Assembly (NCBI RefSeq): GCF_014648915.1
Contig: NZ_BMSA01000025.1
Coordinates: 106,169-170,168, forward strand
Direction of reading: 5' to 3'
Length of the DNA stretch: 64,000 bases
Origin: Streptomyces phaeofaciens
GTDB lineage: Bacteria; Actinomycetota; Actinomycetes; Streptomycetales; Streptomycetaceae
Under the pieces are notes generated by a model. That model was not told where the DNA came from. It saw nothing but the letters and a program-made list of their open reading frames with translations, and searched no databases. Of this stretch, positions 52,838 through 62,286 are shown one piece after another. The translations under genes and the position numbers were made by a program. Numbering within the stretch: position 1 is the first letter of the stretch; each line of letters opens with the position of its first letter.

Positions 52838-53299
52838 ATGGAGACCACGGGAATCGTTCGTCGCCGGACGGCGGAGCGTATGCGCGACGCGTGGGAGCGG
52901 CTCGGTAACGAACGGGATGTGTGGGTGTCGACGGCTCACCCCGATCACGGGCCGCACCAGGTGCCGCTGTGGTTCTTGTGGGACGGGCGAGCGGTGTGGA
53001 TGTGCACCAGCGCCGCTTCCGTGACTGCGCGGAACGTCCGCGAGGAGCCGCGCGTGTGCCTGGCGCTGCCGGACACCTTCGACGTGGTGCTTCTCCAGGG
53101 GGAGGCGGAGTGTTTCCCGGACCGGGAGGTGCCCGCAGACGCAGCGGAGGCGTTCGCCGACAAGTTCGGGTGGGACCCTCGCGTGGAAGAGGGTTCCTTT
53201 CTGTATGTACGCGTGGTCCCGAGGACTGTGCGCGCTTGGCGCGGCGAGCCGGAACTACGCGGCAGAGTCATCATGCGTGACGGGATGTGGCTGGGATGA
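52838..53299 (+). CDS. Pyridoxamine 5'-phosphate oxidase-fold (FMN/F420-binding) protein
   Basis: The protein has 153 residues from ATG 52838. The split-barrel fold is suggested by DVWVSTAHPDHGPHQVPLWF, AVWMCTSAASVTARNVREEP, RVCLALPD, VVLLQGEAE and FLYVRVVPRTVRAWRGE. This pattern is that of actinobacterial PNPOx-like proteins that bind FMN, F420 or heme and act on varied substrates. Its upstream side is degenerate DNA, so it seems to be a single-gene unit. Confidence 0.87.
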   Translation: METTGIVRRRTAERMRDAWERLGNERDVWVSTAHPDHGPHQVPLWFLWDGRAVWMCTSAASVTARNVREEPRVCLALPDTFDVVLLQGEAECFPDREVPADAAEAFADKFGWDPRVEEGSFLYVRVVPRTVRAWRGEPELRGRVIMRDGMWLG

Positions 53300-53407
53300 C
53301 GACCGTCCCTCGCCGGCGCGCCTCTGTCGGATCACGGTCGACAGGTGTGGTGGTCCGCTGGAAATTTCCTCATGGCGGAACGCGCCGACCGCTCGGCAGG
53401 GGCGGGA

Positions 53408-54244
53408 TCAGGGCGCGGTGAACAGGGTCGGGAAGCGGGGCGCGAGCCAGGGTTTGCGTCCCCAGGCGAGGACCTGTCCCTGCCCGATGGCCCGCCAGGG
53501 ATTGCGACGGCCCAGCGCGATGAGGAGGAAGGTCACGGGTTCGATCAGGATGGTGCAGTCCGGACGTTCCATCGGGGTCGGGGACACGTGTACGGCGCCG
53601 TCGCCCAGGCTGACGCCGAACGCCGTGCCGCCCCGGAGGCGAATGGCGTAGTGGACGGCCAGATCCGCGATCGCGGCCGTGTCGACGACCCGGGGCATGG
53701 CCGAGAGCATGAACGGCATGCACAGCCCGACCCGGTCGCGGTCGATCATGTGCGGGCGCTTCAGTGCGCGCGCGAGGTCGAAGCCGTGGCCCAGCATGTG
53801 CGTCAGCAGGTAGGACGCGAGAACGTGCCGGTCCATGGGACCGAGCGGCGTGACGAGTGTCGGGCCGTCGGCGCTCTCGTCCGCCGCGACCCGTTCTGTG
53901 GCGTCGAGGAATGCGTCGGCCTGTTCGGTGATCATCGACGCCAGCGGCTGCGCGCCACGCTCCCCGAACGTGGCGAGGGACTGTTCGTTGGCAGCGGCGA
54001 GACTCTGCGGCGTGCCGTCGCCGTAGGGGCGTTCGTGCCCGGCCGCGAGGTCGGCCATCAGCTCGTTGGCCAGTGCCAGATGGGCGGCCGCCTCGCCGAC
54101 CGTCCACTCCGAGTCCGGTACGGGAACGGTCGTGTCGGAGGCGCTGTTCAGCAGCGTGGCGATGTCACCGGCAGTCCCACGTATCGCTCGTACGAGCCCT
54201 TCGGGCAGAGGCCCGCGAATGTCCTGCTGCGCCGTAGGCCGCAT
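53408..54244 (-). CDS. Maleylpyruvate-isomerase/DinB-fold metalloenzyme-like protein
   Basis: The protein has 278 residues. The four-helix DinB/MDMPI layout is visible: WTVGEAAAHLALANELMADL (first His), then LLTHMLGHGFDLARAL with the H-x3-H pair (H-M-L-G-H). The family uses a three-His metal site in thiol-dependent (mycothiol) reactions. The C-terminal part resembles the SCP2-like lipid-binding domain that often follows (AIRLRGGTAFGV, CTILIEPVTFLLIALGR). The ATG at 54244 has GGGAGGGAAC before it. Confidence 0.83.
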   Translation of the reverse strand: MRPTAQQDIRGPLPEGLVRAIRGTAGDIATLLNSASDTTVPVPDSEWTVGEAAAHLALANELMADLAAGHERPYGDGTPQSLAAANEQSLATFGERGAQPLASMITEQADAFLDATERVAADESADGPTLVTPLGPMDRHVLASYLLTHMLGHGFDLARALKRPHMIDRDRVGLCMPFMLSAMPRVVDTAAIADLAVHYAIRLRGGTAFGVSLGDGAVHVSPTPMERPDCTILIEPVTFLLIALGRRNPWRAIGQGQVLAWGRKPWLAPRFPTLFTAP

Positions 54245-54435
54245 GCTGCCTGTTCCCTCCCGCCGGCCGCGTCCCTCGCGTGTCCGGCGCGCCGAACCCA
54301 ATCAGAATCGAGCGCGCGCGACAAGCCCTGGCGCGACGCGCACGGTGTGGTGTCGATCGCGCCGCCTGCGAGAACGCCGTGTTCCCGCAGGCGATGCGCG
54401 GCCCATCCGTGGTCCGCGGGCTGGGGTCGCCTCCG

Positions 54436-57258
54436 TCAGTCCCTGGCCAGCAGGTGGGCAGGGGCCACGCGGTGCAGCGCACGGATGCAGAGGGAGAGCA
54501 CTCCGCAGACGAGGGCGACGCCGGCCAGGGTCGCCAGGAGCGCGGCACTCGTCATCGTCAAAAGCCGTCCATGCCACAGCCCTTGGCCCACCGCGAGGAC
54601 CGTGCCGAACCCCACGAAGGCGCCGGTGAGGCCGCCGAGGAGGGCGAGCCCGGCCCCTTCGTACAGGGCGAGGCGGCCGAGTTCGCGTTTCGACCAGCCG
54701 GAGGCGCTCAGGACGGCGAGGTCGGCGGCCCGCTCGCGCTGGGAGAGGACCAGGACGTCCACGGCGCCGGCCGCGCCGAGCAGCAGCGACAGGGCGACGC
54801 TGAGGTAGTCGGCGGTACGGGCCTGGGCGACGACGGCGTTGCCGAGCAGCGAGCCCGCCACCTCGCCGCGGAAGGCGAGGGTGAGGGAGAGCAGCACGGT
54901 GAACGCGGCCACACCGAGCGCGAGCCCGGCCGCGCCGAGCACGGTTCGGCCGGGGGTGCGCAGCAGGTTGTTCAGCGCGAGACCGACGACGGTGCGCACG
55001 GTGGCCGTGCGGCGAGTGCCGGTCACCGGGGGCGTGACCGCGTCCAGTGGCTGCACCCGCGTCGCCCGCCACGCGGGCAGCGCACCGGCGGCCGTCGCGA
55101 GCAGCAGGGCGACGGGCAGGACGAGGGACGCCTTCGCCGCCGAGGTGGGCAGGCCGAGCAGGGCGCCCAGGCCATAGGCGAGCAGGGCGCCGAGGGTACC
55201 CGCGGCGAGTCCGATCAACGCCAGTTCGCCGAGGATGAGGCGCAGGATCTCGGACGCGCTCCAGCCGACGCAGCGCAGGGTGCCGATCTCGGTGCGGCGC
55301 GCGCGTACGGAGGCCAGCGCGGCCTGGGCGAGGAAGAGTGCGCAGACCACCAGGACCAGGCCGAAGAGCACGGCGCTCTTGGTGTCGACGGCCCGCAGGA
55401 TCCTCAGGGCGACGCCCTTGGCGACCCAGTACTCGGTGACCTTGACGTTCCGCGGCAGGGCGACGGTCTGCGGGGCGGGTGAGCTGCCGACCGTGACGTC
55501 GACCTGGAGCTTCGGGTAGGCGGCGCGGATCTGTCCGGCGACCGCGTTGACCCGGGCCCGGGAGGCGGTGTCGACCCCGGTCACTCCGGCCACCCGGATC
55601 CGGACGGCGCTGACGGGTGCCTTCTCCTGAGCGGTGGGCTTTCTCCGGCTGTGGGTGAGGACGGAGACCGAGTCGAGGGTGGTGAGGAGGGTGGGTGGCG
55701 GGCTGAGATAGCCGCCGAGGTTGCGGTCGGGGCGCAGCGGCCGGTCGCCGAGCGCGTCGCGGGAGGTCTGGTCGGCGCCGGTGACCTGGGGGGAACGGTA
55801 GGTCTCCAGGGGGACTTGAGACAGGGTGGAGAAGCCGCGCAGGTCGTCGGTGTCGTACCGGCCGACGATGTTCAGGACGGGCGTGGCGCCGCGGCCGGCG
55901 TCTTCGCGCTCGCAGAACTGGGTGTTCATGCACGTCGTGGAGGCATGGGCGGTGACGTCGCGGTACTGGGTGCCCTGGTTCTCCTCGGGGACGTACGGCA
56001 CCAGGTCGTCGTCCCAGTTGGTCTTCCACAGGCCGTCCGGCTGGGCGGGGAGGGTCCGGGCGACGAGGCCGTCTCCGCTGTCCTCGTAGCCGACGGGACC
56101 GACGGTCCAGTACACGGGGACCTCGAGGTCGCCGGCGCCGGCGATGGTGCGGAAGCCCGCGCCGAGGTCGGCGGCCGCCCCGCCGATGTCCGTGCCGTTG
56201 AGGGCGTTGACGAAGTCGTGCGCCTGGGGACTGCTCAGCTTCGCGGCGAGGCCGCCGGGATCACCGACGTCGAGCCGTTCCACCGTGGCTTTCATCGTGC
56301 CGGCGGTGAGTGCGCGGCTGCTGAGCAACACCGGGATCTGCCAGTCGTGCTGGCGTTCGGATTCCACGGGGTTCAGGTCGAAGGCGTCGGGCCCCCAGAA
56401 CGGCTTGTCCCCGGCGGTGAGCATACGGCCGGAGGTGACCGCGGAACCCAGGCCGACCAGATCGTTCTCCGCGACCGGGTCGATCGCCGAGAGCAGCACC
56501 GGGAAGGCGACCGGCACCTGGGCGGTGGCCTTGCCGTCGCCCGGTACGCAGGTCATGTGCGAGCGGGCGTCGGGGGTGAACGCCGTCTTCGGGGTCCGGT
56601 TCCACTGGAAGAGGGGCTGGGGCAGGCGCTCTCCGAGGCTGTCGAACGTGTCTCCGCGCTTGTCCTCGTTGTAGAACCAGCAGACCGCGTACGTGTCGTC
56701 GCCCGCGATCTCGTGCTGGAGGTCCGGCCAGGTGTTGTCCTCCTCGTTCCACTCCTTGTAGGTGACGATCGGGTTGCGGGTCAGGTAGATGTACTGGTCG
56801 GCGACCGGGTAGGTGCCGAGCCCCGCCTTCAACGTCGGGGTGAGACGCAGGAGTTGGGCGGGGGCGTCACTGTCGCGGAAGGCGGAGACGTCGACGGGCA
56901 CCGTGCTCTGCACCATGAGGTAGCCGACGTTGGCGACCGGTGCGGCGGTCTCCACGCCCGCGAGGTTCTTGATCCGCTCGTACTGGGCGAGGGTGATGCC
57001 GCCGAAGATCCCGGACAGGAAGTTGGCCTCGACCAGGCCGCGGTCGCGTTCCACGGCGGTGCCGGTGCCGGGTGGGCGGACGAGGATGTCGTAGGCGGAA
57101 CGGGAGGTGTTCTCGACCAGGCCGGTGGTGTGGGCCTGGCTGGTGGTGACCGTCGAGGTGAGCAGGGTGAAACTGGTGGCGGCGACCAGGATGCCGGCGG
57201 CGAGGCCGAGGGCGCGGGAACGGCGGCGCCACAGTTGCGAGAGGATCATGCCGATCAC
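54436..57258 (-). CDS. FtsX/MacB-type ABC transporter permease
   Basis: The protein has 940 residues. One N-terminal transmembrane helix (about 16-40, ALGLAAGILVAATSF) is followed by a large extracytoplasmic domain to about residue 620. Two C-terminal groups of helices with FtsX-type loops follow (VLFGLVLVVCALFLAQAAL, RRTEIGTLRCVGWSASEILR; later DVLVLSQRERAADLAVLSAS and WSKRELGRLALYEG). Such permeases couple ATP hydrolysis to extracellular work such as lipoprotein or peptide export, or mechanical signalling. Its start overlaps the stop of the ATPase gene (ATGA). The large outer domain has no recognised motif. Confidence 0.9.
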   Translation of the reverse strand: MIGMILSQLWRRRSRALGLAAGILVAATSFTLLTSTVTTSQAHTTGLVENTSRSAYDILVRPPGTGTAVERDRGLVEANFLSGIFGGITLAQYERIKNLAGVETAAPVANVGYLMVQSTVPVDVSAFRDSDAPAQLLRLTPTLKAGLGTYPVADQYIYLTRNPIVTYKEWNEEDNTWPDLQHEIAGDDTYAVCWFYNEDKRGDTFDSLGERLPQPLFQWNRTPKTAFTPDARSHMTCVPGDGKATAQVPVAFPVLLSAIDPVAENDLVGLGSAVTSGRMLTAGDKPFWGPDAFDLNPVESERQHDWQIPVLLSSRALTAGTMKATVERLDVGDPGGLAAKLSSPQAHDFVNALNGTDIGGAAADLGAGFRTIAGAGDLEVPVYWTVGPVGYEDSGDGLVARTLPAQPDGLWKTNWDDDLVPYVPEENQGTQYRDVTAHASTTCMNTQFCEREDAGRGATPVLNIVGRYDTDDLRGFSTLSQVPLETYRSPQVTGADQTSRDALGDRPLRPDRNLGGYLSPPPTLLTTLDSVSVLTHSRRKPTAQEKAPVSAVRIRVAGVTGVDTASRARVNAVAGQIRAAYPKLQVDVTVGSSPAPQTVALPRNVKVTEYWVAKGVALRILRAVDTKSAVLFGLVLVVCALFLAQAALASVRARRTEIGTLRCVGWSASEILRLILGELALIGLAAGTLGALLAYGLGALLGLPTSAAKASLVLPVALLLATAAGALPAWRATRVQPLDAVTPPVTGTRRTATVRTVVGLALNNLLRTPGRTVLGAAGLALGVAAFTVLLSLTLAFRGEVAGSLLGNAVVAQARTADYLSVALSLLLGAAGAVDVLVLSQRERAADLAVLSASGWSKRELGRLALYEGAGLALLGGLTGAFVGFGTVLAVGQGLWHGRLLTMTSAALLATLAGVALVCGVLSLCIRALHRVAPAHLLARD

Positions 57259-57953
57259 GGGCGCAGGCCTCCGAGACGGTCGAACACGTCGGTCGCGGGG
57301 GTCAGTTGTTCGTCGGCGACGACACGGCCGTCACGCAGCCGTACGATCCGGTCGCAGCTCACGGCGACCTCGGGGTCGTGCGTGGTGACCAGCAGCGTCA
57401 TTCCGTAGCGCTCCCTGAGCGAGAGCAGCAGGTCGATGATCTCCCGGCCGGTCGCGCTGTCCAGGTTGCCGGTCGGCTCGTCCGCGAGGAGCAGGCCCGG
57501 CCGGTTGACCAGTGCGCGGGAGATGGCGACGCGCTGCTGCTGGCCGCCGGAGAGTTCGGAGGGCAGTGCGTCGGCGCGGGCCGCGAGACCCACCGCCTCC
57601 AGCAGTTCCATGGCCCTGGCCCTGCGGTCGAAGTCCACCCGGCGGGGCAGCACCGGCGCGAGCACGTTGTCCAGCACCGTGAGCGCGGGCAGCAGGTGAA
57701 AGCGCTGGAAGACGAATCCGATACGGCGCCGGTGCGCGTCCAGCCGGCGGGGTGCCAGCTCCTCTCCGTCGACTTCGACGGTTCCCTCGTCGGGCCGGTC
57801 CATGCCGCCGATGAGGTGCAGCACGGTGGACTTCCCGGAACCCGAGGGGCCGGTGACCGCGACCGCCTCGCCGTCGTCGATCGTCAGATCGACGGCGTCC
57901 AGGGCGACCAGCCCCGGATATCGGCGGGTCACACCCGTCAACCTCACGCCCAC
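57255..57953 (-). CDS. ABC transporter ATP-binding protein (MacB/LolD-like)
   Basis: The protein has 232 residues. Walker A is VTGPSGSGKSTVLHLIGG, the signature is LSGGQQQRVAIS, Walker B is LLLADEPTGNLDS and the H-loop is VTTHDPEV. This is the LolD/MacB/FtsE class that pairs with FtsX-type permeases. The C-terminus overlaps the permease start by four bases. It is divergent from padR, with an inverted repeat in the 64-base gap. Confidence 0.95.
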   Translation of the reverse strand: MGVRLTGVTRRYPGLVALDAVDLTIDDGEAVAVTGPSGSGKSTVLHLIGGMDRPDEGTVEVDGEELAPRRLDAHRRRIGFVFQRFHLLPALTVLDNVLAPVLPRRVDFDRRARAMELLEAVGLAARADALPSELSGGQQQRVAISRALVNRPGLLLADEPTGNLDSATGREIIDLLLSLRERYGMTLLVTTHDPEVAVSCDRIVRLRDGRVVADEQLTPATDVFDRLGGLRP

Positions 57954-57969
57954 TGATCACTCCTCCTGC

Positions 57970-58001
57970 ATTGCGACAATGCAGCGGTACATTGTCACAA
58001 T
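57970..58001. promoter_or_regulatory. PadR-type operator ATTGCGACAAT-N10-ATTGTCACAAT
   Basis: Two 11-base arms, inverted with one mismatch and separated by ten bases, fill the gap between the ABC ATPase and padR genes. This AT-rich ATTGT/ACAAT form is common among PadR sites. The second arm ends just before the padR ribosome site at 58004, suggesting autoregulation as well. Confidence 0.78.
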
Positions 58002-58017
58002 CCAGGAGGTGTGTAAA

Positions 58018-58626
58018 TTGCCGCTGCACCACGCCGTGCTCGCCCTGCTGACCGAGGGCGAGAGTCACGGCTACGAGCTCAAGGGCCGCTTCGAGGAAGC
58101 CATCGGTCCACAGTGGGGCGGCCTCAACATCGGCCACCTGTACCAGATCCTGGACCGGCTGGTCCGCGACGGTTGCGTGACCCGGTCCCAGGTGGCCCAG
58201 CCGGACCGGCCGGACAAGACGCTCTACCGGCTCACCTCCGCCGGGCAGGAGGAGGTGCGGCAGTGGGCGACCAGCGCGTGGGTACGCACGGGCGGGTTCC
58301 GCGACGAACTGTTCCTGAAGCTGTTCGGCGCCTCCGTGCTCGGCTCCGACGCCCTGGAGGACTTCGTCACGGCGCAGCGCACGACCTATCTCTCCGAACT
58401 CGCCGGACTGTCACGGCTACGGCGCACCCACACCGCGGATCCGCTGGTCTGCCTCCTGCTCGACGCGGCCATCGCCCACACCAAGGCCGACCTGGGCCTC
58501 GTCGAGGGTGCCGTCGAACGGCTCGCGCCGCTCACCGAGCCGAAGCCGGGAGCGTCGGGCCGCGAGGTTCCCCTCGAACATCCTGAACGACTCCCGGAGC
58601 AAGCACCGCGCGAACAGAGCGGCTGA
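58018..58626 (+). CDS. PadR-family transcriptional regulator
   Basis: The protein has 202 residues from the TTG at 58018, chosen for the perfect AGGAGGT seven bases before it. The winged helix is visible (LALLTEGESHGYELKGRFEE, NIGHLYQILDRLVRDGCVTR, DKTLYRLTSAGQEEVRQW), and a C-terminal dimerising coiled domain follows. It very probably represses the divergent ABC transporter through the inverted repeat at 57970-58001 and responds to a toxic substrate of it. Confidence 0.93.
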   Translation: MPLHHAVLALLTEGESHGYELKGRFEEAIGPQWGGLNIGHLYQILDRLVRDGCVTRSQVAQPDRPDKTLYRLTSAGQEEVRQWATSAWVRTGGFRDELFLKLFGASVLGSDALEDFVTAQRTTYLSELAGLSRLRRTHTADPLVCLLLDAAIAHTKADLGLVEGAVERLAPLTEPKPGASGREVPLEHPERLPEQAPREQSG

Positions 58627-58785
58627 CGGCATCCGGATGCCGTCGGAGCGTGCCGGCCGAGCCCCATGGCCGGCGTCACGGGACGGATCGGGGCACCGCG
58701 ACACCGACGGACGCCTCGCCGGCGACCCCCCTTCTGGGCATGAAGCGGCGTCCGTTCCGGCGGCGTGCGGGCCGAGAAACAGTTC

Positions 58786-59589
58786 CTAGCCGCGTCGGGT
58801 GATGCGGAAGTCGAACCCGAGGGTCCCGGGATCGAGGGCCGTCGCGCCGCCGTCGACGGTGAGGACCGAACCGTTGACGTACGACGCCGCCGGGGACAGC
58901 AACCAGTCGATCACCTCGGCGACTTCACGCGGTTCGCCCGGCCGGCCCATGGGCACGAGCGCGGTCGCCGCTTCGTAGGCGGCATCGACACCACCCTCAA
59001 GGCCCGCTTCCTCCACGAAACGCGTCATACGCCGGTCGGCCATCTCGGTGCGTACCCAGCCGGGGCACACGACGTTGGCCCGCACGCCCTGACGCCCGTA
59101 GTCGACGGCGACGGAGCGGCAGAGCTGGAGCAGGGCCGCCTTGGAAGTGGCGTACGGGGCATTGCTCGTGCCGTTGCGCAGCGCGGACACCGAAGCCACA
59201 CCGACCACGGCCCCGCCCGCCTCCAACAGGTGCGGGAGAGCCGCCCGCAGCAGCATCAACGGGCCGGTGAGGTTGGTGCGCATCACCTCGTCCCAGTCCT
59301 CCAACGACAGGTCGCCCACGGCTCCACCGCGCCCGATGCCCGCGTTGAGCACCAGTCCGTCGAGTCGTCCATGGGCGGACAGCGCCGCCCGGACGAGACC
59401 GTCGGCCGCCTCGGGGTCCCCCACGTCGGACGGATGGGCCAGTACCCCGGTCTCGGCTTCGAGGCGCCGCAGGGGCTCGCCCCGCCGGCCGGACACGACC
59501 ACGTGGTGGCCGCCCTCGCTCAGCAGCCGGGCCGTCGCCTCCCCGATCCCCGAACCTCCACCGGTCACGATGACCACTCGCTTGTCCAT
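58786..59589 (-). CDS. SDR-family oxidoreductase
   Basis: The protein has 267 residues. VIVTGGGSGIGEATARLLSE is the nucleotide loop, NAG is present in GLVLNAGIGRGG, Ser in VGVASVSALRNG, and the catalytic Tyr-x3-Lys in APYATSKAALLQLC. SDR enzymes oxidise or reduce alcohols and ketones with NAD(P). The ATG at 59589 (or GTG 59592) starts it. It is monocistronic, and its substrate is unknown. Confidence 0.92.
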   Translation of the reverse strand: MDKRVVIVTGGGSGIGEATARLLSEGGHHVVVSGRRGEPLRRLEAETGVLAHPSDVGDPEAADGLVRAALSAHGRLDGLVLNAGIGRGGAVGDLSLEDWDEVMRTNLTGPLMLLRAALPHLLEAGGAVVGVASVSALRNGTSNAPYATSKAALLQLCRSVAVDYGRQGVRANVVCPGWVRTEMADRRMTRFVEEAGLEGGVDAAYEAATALVPMGRPGEPREVAEVIDWLLSPAASYVNGSVLTVDGGATALDPGTLGFDFRITRRG

Positions 59590-59854
59590 CACCGCTGTTC
59601 AGCACCCTCCTCCGGGATCACGAAGCACAACCGAGCCTAGATCCCGGCGAACCGTCCCCGACGACTTCGAGACAGGGCATGTTTCTTCCGCGGCCGTCTC
59701 GGGGCCGGCTCCGTGGCTGGTCAGCGGGTCAGGAGCAGCCAGGACAGCGAGCGTGCGCGCCCGCTCGCCGTGCCGGGACCCGTCGCCCTCCCTTTCCGGA
59801 CCGCTCAACGGGCGGCTGGAAAAGGCTCGTTGACGCAGGTGTCGGCGGTACCGC

Positions 59855-60703
59855 TCAGACCGCCCGCAGGGCTCCGGGGCGGCGGCCGGTGAGGCGGTCG
59901 AGTACGGCGGCGCTCGCGTCGTCGGCCGGCAGGTGGACGACGAGCTGCTGGTCGTCGTCGGTGGGCAGGTCGAGCGTTTCGTACGCCAGCCGCATCTCCC
60001 CCGCCTCCGGGTGGACCATGCGCACCACCCCGTTCGCCCGCGGCAGCCCCGGCAGCGTCCGCAGCCGGCCGGCGAACGGTTCCCCGGAGGACACCGTCAA
60101 CTCGTCCATCAGAGCGCCGACATGAACGTCGGCCTGCCCCGGCCCCTGCTTGAGGGCCGCGACCTGCTCGTCGGCGACCGTGTTCCAGTCCGGGTAGACC
60201 GAGCGTGCCCGCGGGTCGGTGAAGACGAAGCGGGCGAGGCTGGGCCGGGCGCCGTCCAGCAGGCCGAGCGGTTCGGCGAGCCGACGGTATCCGTCCGTGC
60301 AGGCCAGGATCTCGCTCAGCCGGTTCACCAGTACCGCGGGCGCCGGTTCCAGCCCCTCCAGCAGGGCCCGCACCGTGGGCCTGACCGACCTGTTCGGCCC
60401 CGCCCCGCCCCTGCAACTGAAGCCGGGGTCGGCACCCTTGACGAGCCGGTGCAGATGGACCCGTTCACCGGGGCTGAGCAGCAGCGCGTCCGCGAGGGCC
60501 GCCAGCACTTGCGCCGAGGGCCTGCGGTCCCGCCCCTGCTCCAGCCTGGTGACGTACTCGACGCTCACCCCGGCGAGCGTCGCCAGTTCCGCGCGGCGCA
60601 GTCCCGGCGTACGGCGGCGCGGCCCTGTGGGGAGTCCCACCTCGGCCGGTGTGACGGCTTCCCGGCGCAGCCGCAGGAAGAGGCCGAGCTCGTTGTCGCT
60701 CAT
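59855..60703 (-). CDS. XRE-family regulator with MmyB-like domain, second copy
   Basis: The protein has 282 residues. The HTH is LRRAELATLAGVSVEYVTRL (about 33-52), with the MmyB-like domain following (LVNRLSEILACTDGYRRLAE, FTDPRARSVYPDWNTVADEQ). The ATG at 60703 starts MSDNELGLFLRLRRE. It diverges from the FMN-reductase-like gene at 60856, and this arrangement repeats that of the 31149/31414 pair. The 152-base gap has no palindrome as clear as at 31183. Confidence 0.92.
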   Translation of the reverse strand: MSDNELGLFLRLRREAVTPAEVGLPTGPRRRTPGLRRAELATLAGVSVEYVTRLEQGRDRRPSAQVLAALADALLLSPGERVHLHRLVKGADPGFSCRGGAGPNRSVRPTVRALLEGLEPAPAVLVNRLSEILACTDGYRRLAEPLGLLDGARPSLARFVFTDPRARSVYPDWNTVADEQVAALKQGPGQADVHVGALMDELTVSSGEPFAGRLRTLPGLPRANGVVRMVHPEAGEMRLAYETLDLPTDDDQQLVVHLPADDASAAVLDRLTGRRPGALRAV

Positions 60704-60855
60704 TCCACGAACCTAACACCGGCCTCCTCGGCAATCGTGGCCCTGCCGCTACCACCCTCCGCCCGGCCTCCCTCGTCCGCGGCCCGTCCGGCACCGTGAA
60801 GCTCACGCCCCGGCCTTGGGGCAGCACCGATCCCTCCGTAGGAGAAGGCACAACC

Positions 60856-61461
60856 ATGTCCAACGCACGACTGAATCTCGTAGTGATCGTCGGCAGTGTC
60901 CGGGAGGGCCGCTTCGGCCCGGTGGTGGCCGACTGGTTCGTCGAACAGGCCAAGCGGCACGACGAGTTCACGATCGACCTGATCGATCTGGCGGACGTCG
61001 ACCTCCCGCTCGCGCTGCCGTCCACACCGCCGGCCCTGCAGCCCGACCTACCGCGCCCCGAGGGCATGGCCGAACTGACCCGGCGGCTCGACGCCGCCGA
61101 CGCGGTTGTCATCGTGACGCCCGACTACAACCGCAGCTTCCCGGCATCCCTCAAGGCTGCCATCGACTGGCACTACACCCAGTGGAACGCCAAGCCGATC
61201 GGCTTCGTCGGCTACAGCGGCCTCAGCGGTGGTCTGCTGGCGATCGAGCAACTGCGCCAGGTCTTCAACGAGTTGCACGCCCACACCGTGCGCGACTATG
61301 TCGCCTTCCCCAGCTACTACCTCCTCTTCTCCCCCGACGGCACGCTCCGGGACCCGCACGGCCCCGAGGAAGCCGCCGGAGCCATGCTCGATCAGCTGCT
61401 CTGGTGGGGCTCGGTCCTCCACGACGCCCGCCGCGACCGCCCGCAGCTCGCGGACCGGTAG
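60856..61461 (+). CDS. NADPH-dependent FMN reductase-like flavoprotein
   Basis: The protein has 201 residues. The flavodoxin-like FMN-phosphate loop is VVIVGSVREGRFGPVVADW, and VIVTPDYNRSFPASLKAAID with WNAKPIGFVGYSGLSGG is typical of the NADPH:FMN reductase/quinone reductase (WrbA/YieF) superfamily. AGGAGAAGGC precedes the ATG. Probable control by the divergent MmyB regulator suggests a stress or quinone detoxification role. Confidence 0.92.
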   Translation: MSNARLNLVVIVGSVREGRFGPVVADWFVEQAKRHDEFTIDLIDLADVDLPLALPSTPPALQPDLPRPEGMAELTRRLDAADAVVIVTPDYNRSFPASLKAAIDWHYTQWNAKPIGFVGYSGLSGGLLAIEQLRQVFNELHAHTVRDYVAFPSYYLLFSPDGTLRDPHGPEEAAGAMLDQLLWWGSVLHDARRDRPQLADR

Positions 61462-61588
61462 CCCTCCTCGGCAGCCCGCTCCCGTCCCGGTTCGGGCCGA
61501 CACCGGTCTCCTGATGAAGGGTGTCCGCGCGGCCGGGGCCCCGCGCCCCGCCCGGAGTCGCAGGTCGCAGGTCGCCGTCTATCGTCCG

Positions 61589-61978
61589 CTATGCAAGGAA
61601 CGGCCACAGGTAGGCCACTGCCGCGACGCAACCCGTGGCCGATCCAACCATCCAGTACAAGGAAAAAGCATTGAGCGGCACCTTGTCCCAGGGTTTCTGT
61701 TCCTGTTCCGCAATGTCGGCAGCGACCTTTTTCGCGACCGGCACCAGCATCACGATGAACATCACCAGGACACCACTGTAGATAAACAGGGTGTGCGAGA
61801 CGGAATAGCCCTTTATCGCGGCGTTGGGCAACAGAAATATCCAGCCGGCCAGCGGGGCGACAAACATGCTCCGCCTTGCCTTCGGCGTCGGCATGCACCA
61901 GTGCATCGCACCCATGTAGACGACGGTGACGCCGGCCGCGATCGACCACCAGCCTTCTGTGGTCAGATGGGCAGACAT
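61589..61978 (-). CDS. Small four-TM hypothetical membrane protein
   Basis: The protein has 129 residues. Four hydrophobic segments are visible: WWSIAAGVTVVYMGAMHW, MFVAPLAGWIFLLP, TLFIYSGVLVMFIVMLV and ALYLYWMVGSATG-like ending AYLWPFL. GGAGGAGC precedes the ATG. I do not recognise a function. The composition (more AT in third positions than neighbours) hints at a foreign or poorly expressed gene. The 61979-62286 gap upstream holds nothing recognised. Confidence 0.72.
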   Translation of the reverse strand: MSAHLTTEGWWSIAAGVTVVYMGAMHWCMPTPKARRSMFVAPLAGWIFLLPNAAIKGYSVSHTLFIYSGVLVMFIVMLVPVAKKVAADIAEQEQKPWDKVPLNAFSLYWMVGSATGCVAAVAYLWPFLA

Positions 61979-62286
61979 GATCGCAGCTCCTCCTCAGGCG
62001 AAACACGACGTGATCTTCTGATATGCATGAGCTTGGCGGCGCATCACGAACTCCCCAGGCCGCTGCCATCTCGAGTCGACGCGCTTCTGAATTGACTGGC
62101 CCGTCAATCGGCGAAGACTGCTCGAGTGATCGTATACACCTGGCCGCCTGACGTGAGCGGCAACTTCCGGCAGCAAAACTCGGCCGAACTCTGCCGCCTT
62201 CCGGCAACTTCTGGCCAACGTGGCATCACCGGGCCCTCGACGCGCGCGGGACGTACGGGACGGCCTCAGCTCCTCAGAGAATTCCC

